Below, one piece after another: positions 9,801 through 18,000 of a DNA stretch of 64,000 nucleotides. The translations under genes and the position numbers were made by a program. The DNA is from Scytonema sp. UIC 10036 (GTDB taxonomy: Bacteria > Cyanobacteriota > Cyanobacteriia > Cyanobacteriales > Nostocaceae), in the NCBI RefSeq assembly GCF_009725235.1, contig NZ_WJFC01000003.1, forward strand, positions 124,001 to 188,000, in the 5' to 3' direction. Every line of letters starts with the position of its first letter. Positions within the stretch are counted from its first letter, which is position 1. The notes under the pieces are model-generated. The model ran no database searches and was not told the DNA's origin. It worked only from the letters and a program-made list of their open reading frames with translations.

Positions 9801-10301
9801 TGGCCAGTTGTGGGAGATTGGGTCAAACTCACTTTGAGTATTGGACTCAACGGTCTTTCTATGGTTGCTTGGCCTGCATCAGTTTTAGCAGGGCTGATGG
9901 GCTTTTTAGAAAAAAATATTCGCGTATCCTTAGCCGAAATGAAATCAGGTTCTGATGTACTAAATTCTCTAGCAGCCAGTGACGACCCTGGCATTCCCTA
10001 CTCAATTATCGCTGGCAATACATCTATTATTCCTGCTGCCTTGCCACAGCAATCTACAGAAAATCAGAGCGTGTTTGAGCGGTTACAACAAAGTTTATTT
10101 AAGAAAGTTGTGGCTATGCCTTTCTTTGGTGTAGCGAACGATATTGCCGTAACCGTAAATAGCATTAAGAGTCTTCCGTCATGGCGATCGCTTTCACCCT
10201 TTATTCAAGAAATTGCTTGCGACCATTTAAGTTACTTTGGGAGCGAATTAACAGAAGTTGGGTTAGAAGCTTTGGCTGTGGCTATTACAAAACAGAAGTA
10301 A
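6837..10301 (+). CDS. Caspase-domain (orthocaspase-like) protein fused to a lipase-like alpha/beta hydrolase
   Basis: The 1154-residue protein starts with a peptidase C14/caspase domain (about 4-285). The catalytic His is in YYSGHGAQ (H86) and the Cys in IMDCCHSGS (C147), so the protease looks intact. The middle (about 290-860) is unassigned, with beta-rich stretches (for example about 495-600). The C-terminus (about 870-1154) is an alpha/beta hydrolase resembling PGAP1/lipase families: oxyanion region ALFIHGIVGD (H879), nucleophile elbow IIAHSMGGLVSRW (S955), MLGTPNAGSPWP, and a likely catalytic His in CDHLSYF (H1130). No signal peptide is seen, so it probably acts in the cytoplasm or at the membrane surface. 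It lies 87 bp upstream of two caspase-STAND genes on the same strand. A role as a proteolytically controlled, membrane-attacking effector is inference. Confidence 0.88.
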   Translation: MARNLYALLVGIDKYPDPNHHLQGCVNDITAIEEYLNERFDKKEYQLHLRSLKDEQATRKGVIDGWRNHLGQAKADDIVLFYYSGHGAQELAPKEFWHLEPDHLDETLVCYDSRSENGWDLADKELALLIAQVAENNPHITIIMDCCHSGSSTKDPMQQALIRRFPTDKRERPLDSFIFSLEDLKQLSDSRDPEKHPTGWKLPKGRHVLLAACRDYETAKEYYGGDKHRGSFSYFLMDTLSKANGKLTYRDLFGRTNATIRSKITDQSPQLEVKNSLDDNKFFLDGAIAEIDPYFIVKNDLTHGWVIEGGAVHGVQPPKDGETTLLALFDFDAKIDDLRDPSKSLGTAKVTQVLPTKSKIDIEGIQNLTAEYTFKAVVTSLPLPPLGVYFEGDEAGVTLAREKLKTSGLNGQHPSPYVREEQEVGKAEFRLLCRHEQYLIARPTDARPLVEQIDGYTPQNASKAIKRLEHIARWTTIAQLANTATTRIKAGDVKMELLFADREFSQSQQMRLHYKYRDGEWQQPEFQLKLTNTTQKPLYCALVNLSDSFAISAPFFEAGSVRLQPGEEVWALDGEELVLEVPDEYWEQGITEYKDIIKLIVSNNEFDARLLAQGKLDAPRPPISRDIDSPNQSSLERLMNRTQHRDIKPKNSAKYDDWYAEAIAITTVRPLDSTPVSQQQEQQLGAGVKLQPHKSLVANVRITSTPQVSRDLGNKILPPILREDPKVVRPFQFTTSRGSAPGLSVLELTEVQDYTAVTPNAPLKLLVDTPLAHNEYLLPIGYDGEFFLPLGRGQTTQDGKTEIEIERLPAPVRQGERSIQGSIRIFFEKIISENFGREFSYPILAIAEVGDNKKVTYKRVMVDVKQQVSQAKRIALFIHGIVGDTQSLVENIKQPILQPDGQKRSISELYDVILTFDYENLNTSIKENALHLKQRLREVGLGENHGKELHIIAHSMGGLVSRWFIEREGGNKVVQHLIMLGTPNAGSPWPVVGDWVKLTLSIGLNGLSMVAWPASVLAGLMGFLEKNIRVSLAEMKSGSDVLNSLAASDDPGIPYSIIAGNTSIIPAALPQQSTENQSVFERLQQSLFKKVVAMPFFGVANDIAVTVNSIKSLPSWRSLSPFIQEIACDHLSYFGSELTEVGLEALAVAITKQK

Positions 10302-10388
10302 ATTACAAAAAGACACTCATTACCCATTCTTTAATGTCTTCGGAGTGACTTTCTTGCTTTTGTATTAATGAGATCGAGAGGTGTATCA

Positions 10389-13300
10389 ATGTCCAAAAAT
10401 AAATTCAACCGAAATTTGGCTATTATTATTGGTATTAATAATTACGAAAATGGCATTCCAAAACTAGAAACAGCAGATCCAGATGCTTTGAAACTAGCTC
10501 AAATTCTAAGAGAGCAACATACACATCTCAAAGAAAAATATCAAGAACAAAATCAATATGAAGTTCAGCTGTTGTTGAATCAACGTGCTAACCTGAACCA
10601 GCTTAACCAATTGATTGAAGACTTGAAAAAAGGACAAATACCTTTTGATAACGAAAAAGTTACAGTAACGTCATCAGATCGCGTCTTTTTTTACTTTGCC
10701 GGTCATGGAAAAGCCTTGGATGCTTTAGATAATCAAGAAGGACCTGTGGGTTATCTCATTCCTCAAGATGCCATCTTAGGCAACAGCAATACTTACTTGC
10801 CGATGCAGGATTTACATGATGCCTTAAACGCGCTTCCTTGTCGGCATATGCTAGCAATTCTAGATTGCTGCTTTGCTGGAGCTTTTCGTTGGGCTAGTAT
10901 TAAACGAGAGATTCAGCCCAAAGTCACAGTCTATAAAGAACGTTACGATCGCTTTATTACTGATGCAGCTTGGCAAGTGATTACTTCGGCAGCTGATGAC
11001 CAAAAAGCTTTGGATTTTTTAGGGGTACGAGGAGAAGTCAAATTTGGGAACGAAGTTCACTCTCCTTTTGCAAAAGCTCTTTTTGATGCTTTACTAGGGG
11101 GTGAAGGTGCAGACTCCAATCAAGATGGTATCATCACTGCAACCGAGCTTTACTCATATCTGCGCGATAAAGTTGAAATCTTCACTGAAAATAACTACAA
11201 GCGGCAAACTCCAGGTCTATGTCCGTTGAAAAAACATGATAAAGGGGAATTCATCTTTCTGTTACCTAATTTTGACCGGGATAAACTAGACGATGCACCA
11301 GAGCTTAACTTAGCAAATAATCCCTACCGAGGATTGCAATCTTATGATGAAAAAGACAGTCACTTATTCTTTGGTAGAGAGAATCTGATTGAAAAGCTTT
11401 ATCAGAAAGCAATTGCTAATAAGCAGCCATTAACATTAGTTTTGGGTGCGTCTGGAACAGGAAAATCCAGCTTAATGAAAGCCGGTTTGTTACACCGTCT
11501 GCGTCATTCCCAAGAGCAGAAATTTAAAATTTTAGACCCCATGCGACCGGGGGAAAGCCCTTTGAAGGCTTTGGCACAAGTGTGTTTACCAATCGCAACC
11601 GTGACAGCAGAGGAACTCGCAAAAGACAAACAAGCTTTAGCAAATAGCATTGAAGGTTGGAACAAGACTAATTCTCAGACTAAACTTTTACTACCAATTG
11701 ACCAATTTGAAGAATTGATAACTTTGTGTAAGAGTGATGAAGAACGAGAGCAGTTTCAGAAGTTGCTTTTGAATGCGATCGCTAAATATCCCGATAAAAT
11801 TCATGTAGTTATCACCTTGCGACTCGACTTTGAAGCGCAGTTTCAAAACTCTGTACTCAAAGACTTTTGGAATGATGAAACTCGGTTTGTCGTTCCACCC
11901 ATGACTCAAGATGAATTCCGCGAAGCCATTGAAAAACCTGCTTCGGAAAAAGTCGTGTATTTTGAACCTCCTAGCTTGGTAGACGAACTCATTAACGAAG
12001 TCGTACAGATGCCTGGAGCTTTACCCTTGCTGTCTTTTACCTTAAGCGAATTGTACCTGAAGTATTTGGGCGATCGCACGCGGAATAATCGCGCCTTAAC
12101 AAAGAAAGATTATGAAGAGTTAGGAAAAGTCATTGGTTCTCTAACCAAGCGTGCTAACGATGAGTACGATCGATTAGTTGCAGAAGACTCTGCTTATCAA
12201 GATACGGTGCGGCGGGTCATGTTGCGGATGATTTCATTGCAAGGTGGAGAGTTAGCACGGCGACAAGTGCCTAAATTGGAATTAGTGTATCCCGATAAAG
12301 AAGAAAACGAGCGCGTGCAAACAGTTATTAAACGCTTTTCTGAAGCCCGTTTAATTGTTGAAGGTTCCAATCCTCAAGGCGAACCTTATGTAGAGCCAGC
12401 CCATGATGCTTTGGTGCAAGGGTGGGATAAGTTGCTGGCTTGGAAAAATTCTAAAGAAGAAGAGGACAATATAATTTTACAACGGCGACTGACACCAGCT
12501 GCCGAAGAATGGAAAAGCGTTACAAACAAGTTACAACCATCAGGTTTGCAAACAAAGGCTGAAAATGTTGTTGATTGGTTAGATCGCAGGCTTTACGTTC
12601 TCGAAAACTTATTTGATAAAGTCAGTATTAGGCTAGTTCGTCGATGGCAACAAAGACAAAATCAGCAACAAACTTTGCGGGAAAAACCCATACAGTTTCT
12701 TTGGAATAGTAATCCTTATCTTGATGTATTAAATGAAAAACTCCAGATTAATAACAATTGGTTCAACCAATTAGAGACAGAATTTGTCCAACAAAGCGTT
12801 TTACAAAAACGCCGAAACATTAGTTGGCGGTGGCGGATTGCGATTGCCGTTATGCTGGGTTTAAGCGGGTTGACTATTGCTACTTTAATTGGTCAGAGAC
12901 AAGCATTGATAGGTCAAGTCGGTGCTTTTAGACAGTCTGCAGAGGCAAATTGGCGTTCTAATCAAGAGTTAGATGCGTTAATCGACAGTGTACGTGCAGC
13001 AAAGACTTTAAAAGACTGGCCTTGGTTCTTATTCAAACCCGATAAGGAGCTAAAACATCAAGTTTCTCACACGCTGCGAAAACTTTACCATACAACAAAA
13101 GAACGCAACCGTAGGTCAAAGCCGATAGGGACATTAGTCGGGATGGCTCCCGAAAACAAAGTCCTAGTTTCCGATCGCACAGACACACTTGTTAGTCACC
13201 TTTTGGACTCAGAGGGTAACCAGATTATTCCATTCTCAGGGTTTCAAACTTCGTCTAATCCTGTTAACCATAGTCCGGGCGTAACTTATAGTCTCGATGG

Positions 13301-14909
13301 AAAACTACTGGCAGTGGCGGATATTTATGGGGCTAGCTGGAACGCTCATAAGAATGGTACTGTTAGTTTTTGGGATATTGACAACAAAAGGTTGATCCAA
13401 TTTCCAGGACATCAAGGTGGAGTTAAAAGTATTAGTTTCAGCCCAGATAGCAAAAAAATAGCTACTGCTGACGCCAGTGATACTATTCGCCTGTGGAGTT
13501 TGCAAGACACACAACAATTTAAAGAATTCAAGAATAATATATACAAAAACATAGTAGGTATCGGTTTTAGCCCTGATAACCAGCTACTGGTAGCAACAGC
13601 AGATAATGATGAAAATAAATTAAGCTTGTGGGAAATCGAAGGCAACCAAAAATGGTCAGAATTAAATGGGGATGGGGATAAGCAAAAACGTTTCTCTAGA
13701 GCAATTTTTAGCAATGATGGTCAACGAATTGCAATTGAGTATGGCTGGGAGCCTCAGTATGGTACAGATGAGTCACGAAATATGAGTCTTTTCTTATGGA
13801 GCTACTTAGAGGACAAGCAGAATAATAATATAATAGGACTATCTAATTTGTACTCATTTCCATTAGAAACAAACGCTATCTCCATGTCTATGAGTCCAGA
13901 TGGAAAGCAGCTTGCTACTGCCTTATATGACAGTAACATTCGGTTTTGGAGCTTAGAAGATAAGAAGTTAGAGTGGGAAGAATTTCCCTATGAAGCAATA
14001 AGCGTCAGTTTGAGTGCAGATGGCAAAAAATTAGCCACTACAGACAAAAATGGCAAAGTCGGTGTATGGAATTTAGATAGTAGACAATTTGTCTCAATTC
14101 CAGAAATTCCAGGTTTTGTCAAAAACCTTAGTTTAAGTGCGGATGGCAAAAAATTAGCCATCATTAACCAAGATGGCACGGTTGGCTTGTGGAATTTGGA
14201 AAACAAAACGTTTGTCTCATTAAACAAAAAGTTTTCAGGCGGAGCTTTGGAGAGTAAGGATGTCAACTCTATGGGAGTCAAATTTAGCCTTGATAGCCAG
14301 CAAATAGCCATAATTTCACATACGGACAAGACTAATACAGTAGTCAACCTATGGGACTTGAAAACTGATAAAATGCAGATTATCGCAGACTCTACGAGTA
14401 TATTTGATGTTATATTTAGTGTGAAAAATCAGCTACAGAAGCTAACACCAGATTTAGTGATAGACGAAATAACATTATCGGACTTGAAAAATATTTTGTT
14501 GTTTAAATTCCAACAATCTAGATGCTCGTTTTCTTTACTAAATTACGCTGTCTCGGATGATACTGGCTTCCTTCCAGTTAGTGTTAGTAAAGATGGCAGC
14601 GTAATAGCTTCCGCATCAAGTAGCTACGATTCTGTTTGCATATGGGATTTAAAAAACGGCAATGAGTTAGCTAGATTCAAAGTGCCTCAAGGTAAAATTA
14701 AGAGTATAAGTTTGAGTGGTGATAGTAGCTTAGTAGCGATTGCAGTAGACAACGGTTCTATTTTACTATGGCGAATTGGGACATTTAATAAACTGATCGA
14801 ACTAGGTTGCGATCGCCTGCGCGAGTATTTGAAGAACTCCACTGTTAGTGAGAGAGATCGCCATCTCTGTGACGATATACCAACAACCACCGCCAATTCC
14901 AACCAGTAG
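10389..14909 (+). CDS. Caspase - STAND NTPase - WD40 protein with a transmembrane segment
   Basis: The ATG at 10389 is preferred over one 21 bp upstream because GAGAGG lies at a ribosome-binding distance; this gives 1506 residues. An N-terminal caspase domain (about 5-290) carries His in FYFAGHGKALD (H106) and Cys in ILDCCFAGAF (C161). The STAND-type NTPase follows the linker NPYRGLQSYDEKDSHLFFGRE, with P-loop GASGTGKSS (K359) and a Walker B-like LLPIDQFEELI. A helical region ends in a predicted membrane helix (about 812-832, RIAIAVMLGLSG...). The C-terminal part (about 925-1480) holds diverged WD40 repeats. The tail LGCDRLREYLK...DRHLC is shared with the next gene. Caspase-STAND proteins are known from multicellular cyanobacteria and are thought to be ligand-triggered switches in conflict or death pathways; the trigger here is unknown. 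Confidence 0.9.
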   Translation: MSKNKFNRNLAIIIGINNYENGIPKLETADPDALKLAQILREQHTHLKEKYQEQNQYEVQLLLNQRANLNQLNQLIEDLKKGQIPFDNEKVTVTSSDRVFFYFAGHGKALDALDNQEGPVGYLIPQDAILGNSNTYLPMQDLHDALNALPCRHMLAILDCCFAGAFRWASIKREIQPKVTVYKERYDRFITDAAWQVITSAADDQKALDFLGVRGEVKFGNEVHSPFAKALFDALLGGEGADSNQDGIITATELYSYLRDKVEIFTENNYKRQTPGLCPLKKHDKGEFIFLLPNFDRDKLDDAPELNLANNPYRGLQSYDEKDSHLFFGRENLIEKLYQKAIANKQPLTLVLGASGTGKSSLMKAGLLHRLRHSQEQKFKILDPMRPGESPLKALAQVCLPIATVTAEELAKDKQALANSIEGWNKTNSQTKLLLPIDQFEELITLCKSDEEREQFQKLLLNAIAKYPDKIHVVITLRLDFEAQFQNSVLKDFWNDETRFVVPPMTQDEFREAIEKPASEKVVYFEPPSLVDELINEVVQMPGALPLLSFTLSELYLKYLGDRTRNNRALTKKDYEELGKVIGSLTKRANDEYDRLVAEDSAYQDTVRRVMLRMISLQGGELARRQVPKLELVYPDKEENERVQTVIKRFSEARLIVEGSNPQGEPYVEPAHDALVQGWDKLLAWKNSKEEEDNIILQRRLTPAAEEWKSVTNKLQPSGLQTKAENVVDWLDRRLYVLENLFDKVSIRLVRRWQQRQNQQQTLREKPIQFLWNSNPYLDVLNEKLQINNNWFNQLETEFVQQSVLQKRRNISWRWRIAIAVMLGLSGLTIATLIGQRQALIGQVGAFRQSAEANWRSNQELDALIDSVRAAKTLKDWPWFLFKPDKELKHQVSHTLRKLYHTTKERNRRSKPIGTLVGMAPENKVLVSDRTDTLVSHLLDSEGNQIIPFSGFQTSSNPVNHSPGVTYSLDGKLLAVADIYGASWNAHKNGTVSFWDIDNKRLIQFPGHQGGVKSISFSPDSKKIATADASDTIRLWSLQDTQQFKEFKNNIYKNIVGIGFSPDNQLLVATADNDENKLSLWEIEGNQKWSELNGDGDKQKRFSRAIFSNDGQRIAIEYGWEPQYGTDESRNMSLFLWSYLEDKQNNNIIGLSNLYSFPLETNAISMSMSPDGKQLATALYDSNIRFWSLEDKKLEWEEFPYEAISVSLSADGKKLATTDKNGKVGVWNLDSRQFVSIPEIPGFVKNLSLSADGKKLAIINQDGTVGLWNLENKTFVSLNKKFSGGALESKDVNSMGVKFSLDSQQIAIISHTDKTNTVVNLWDLKTDKMQIIADSTSIFDVIFSVKNQLQKLTPDLVIDEITLSDLKNILLFKFQQSRCSFSLLNYAVSDDTGFLPVSVSKDGSVIASASSSYDSVCIWDLKNGNELARFKVPQGKIKSISLSGDSSLVAIAVDNGSILLWRIGTFNKLIELGCDRLREYLKNSTVSERDRHLCDDIPTTTANSNQ

Positions 14910-15093
14910 ATGAATTCATGTAAAAGCGATCGCATAACCTTTTTTAAGTAACAACTCCATCAGCAATTGCTGGCAAGAACAAAAGTGGCAAACAAGCCAT
15001 TGTTCAAATTTTTTCGGAAAACAGCGCTCTAATATCTGTAGTTAATAGTAATTCCAAACTGCTTGCCGTCAACCTACTAGCGTCTCTTGATGC

Positions 15094-18000
15094 ATGCCTA
15101 AATCTAAATATGAATTTCAACGCAATCTAGCAGTAATTGTTGGTATTAATAATTACTCAAATGGTATACCAATGCTAGAGACTGCTGTGCCTGATGCAAC
15201 AGAAATCGCCCGGATTCTCAAACAAGATTACAAGTATGAAGTCCGGTTACTGTTAGACAAAGATGCTTCTCTGGAAGAACTTATCCAACTGCTTGTAGCT
15301 TTTCAGATGCAGAAAATACCTCTTGAGCGTGAAACAGTGATGGTCAGCGGGAATGACAGAGTGCTGTTTTACTTTGCTGGACACGGTATTGCTTTAGATG
15401 CATTGGAAAGTCAGGAAGGACCAGCTGGATACTTAATACCCCATAACGCTCATGCAGGTAATATTAGTACCTACCTACTGATGCAGGAGTTACACAACGC
15501 CCTCGTTTCACTACCCTGCCGACATCTACTGACTATCCTAGACTGCTGTTTTGCTGGGGCATTCCGTTGGTCGAGCCTTAAAAGAGACATTGTCCCTTCT
15601 CAAACTGTCTACAAAGAACGCTATGAGCGCTTTATCAGTGACCGGGCGTGGCAAGTGATTACTTCTGCGGCTCATGACCAAAAAGCTTTAGATTTCTTAG
15701 CTTGTCGTGGAACAGTAGACCAGCACTCGCCTTTTGCTGCAGCACTTTTGAGGGCGTTGCATGGTGGTGCAGACACCAATCCACCAGCTAAGAATGGTAA
15801 ACCAGCTGGGGATGGAGTGATTACAGCAACTGAATTGTATAGTTATTTGCGTGATGAGTTGGAAACGACCACAGAAAAATTCTACAAACGCCAAACTCCT
15901 GGGTTGTTTCAACTCAGTAAACACGACAAAGGGGAATATATTTTTTTAGTTCCCGGTCATGAGTTAAACCTACCACCTGCACCGCCACTCAACCGCGAGA
16001 ATAATCCATATCGAGGACTAAAACCATTTGATAAAGCCCACAGCCATCTGTTTTTTGGTAGGCAAGAGGTAGTAAAAGATTTGAGTGCATTTGTCAATAA
16101 GCACCAACTTACAGTCGTTCTGGGGGCTTCCGGCACTGGCAAGTCAAGCCTGGTGAAAGCGGGGTTAATTCCGAATTTAGAAAATGCTGTGGAGAATCAG
16201 TGGCAAGTCCTTGAACCGATACGTCCTGGTGAGTTTCCGATGACAGCTTTGGCAAGGGCAAATCTGCAAATGATTCTTGGTGCAACGCCAGAGGACACAG
16301 CCTCAATTGATGCTTATAGTCAGGATTTACGGCAGGAAACTGGGAGATTCGCTCTTGATATGGCAGCTTGGAGCAATGCCCACCCACAGATAAAACTGCT
16401 ACTGGTTGTTGACCAGTTTGAGGAGTTAGTTACCATGTGTCACTCCGAGCAGGAGCGCCAGCAATTCCTGAAAGCACTGGAGGCAGCACTTAAATCAAAT
16501 CAATTATATATTGTCTTAACTTTACGTTCAGACTTTGAACCGCAGTTTTTTAATTCTGCTTTCTCATCTCAATGGATGGATGCTAGATTTTTGCTTAGAC
16601 CAATGACACAAGATGAGCTACGTGAGGTCATTGAAAAGCCAGCAGTAGAGAGGGTGTTATATTTTAACCCGCCCGATCTAGTAGAGCGATTGATTAACGA
16701 GGTCGTGCAAATGCCAGGAGCGCTACCTTTACTTTCATTTACCCTTAGTGAACTGTACTTAAAGTATTTAGAGCGGCGTGGAGATGACCGTGCTTTAACT
16801 GAGTTTGATTACTTTGAACTCGGTAGTGTTGCTGGTTCGCTTACGCAAAGAGCAACTCAGGAATACAGGAATTTAGTGAAGGTTGACCCAGCTTACGAAC
16901 ATACCGTTCGTCAGGTGATGCTGCGAATGGTTACCGTCGAGGGTGGTGAATTGGCGCGGCGACGAGTACCGAAGTCGGAACTGGTGTACGAAAGTGTAGA
17001 AGAAAATAACCGCGTGAAGACTGTTATTGAATGTTTTTCGGCTGCACGACTTTTGGTTGAGGGAAAAGAAATTGGAGATGAAGCTTATGTAGAGCCAGCC
17101 CACGATGCTCTAGTACGGGGTTGGAATAAGTTACAGCAATGGAAAAATTCTCAGCAAGAAAGTTTAGTGCTGCGTCAGCGTCTGACGCCTGCGGCTAATG
17201 ACTGGCAAAATCAACAGCACAGCTCAGATTATCTGTGGAGTAACGACCCTCGCCTTCCCGTATTGGAAAAAGTTTTAAAATCTGCATTTGAGGGCAACTG
17301 GTTGAATAAGCTAGAGATAGAATTTGTCAAGCAGAGCATTCAGAAAAGACATGATGAACTTGAGGAAACTAAGGAGCGACTTCGTATTTCTGAGGAACGT
17401 CGGGTAGAAGCAGAAAAGCAAAACGCGATCGCACTCTCTAGAAGCTCGGAAGCTTTTTTTGGTTCCAATCAACAATTAGAAGCGCTAGTTGCAGGAGTCA
17501 AGGCTGGAAGAAAGTTACAAAAATTACTGGCAGAAAACGCAATTTCCCAAGAATCTCTAACTATAAAGCAGACTGCGATCAACCTACAGCGAATAATTTA
17601 CAGTATCAGAGAGCGCAATCGATTGGAAGGTCATAGCGGTCCCGTTCAGAGTGTCAGTTTTAGCCCCGATGGTAGTGTCATTGCTACTGCAAGTTGGGAT
17701 AATACGGTCAAACTTTGGAGTCAAGAAGGTCGTTTACTCAGAACTTTCAAGGGACATAAAGATGGAGTCTTGAGCAACAGTTTCAGCCCTGATGGTAAAA
17801 CTATTGCCTCCACAGGCTGGGACAATACAATTAAACTTTGGAACCTTGAGGGTCAGGAACTGACAACCCTGAGGGGGCATACAAACCAGATATGGAGCGT
17901 TAGTTTTAGCCCTGATGGTGAGATAATTGCTTCTACAAGTATGGATGCGACAGTCAAACTCTGGAGCAAAGACGGTGGGGAACTGAAAACTCTTAAGGGG

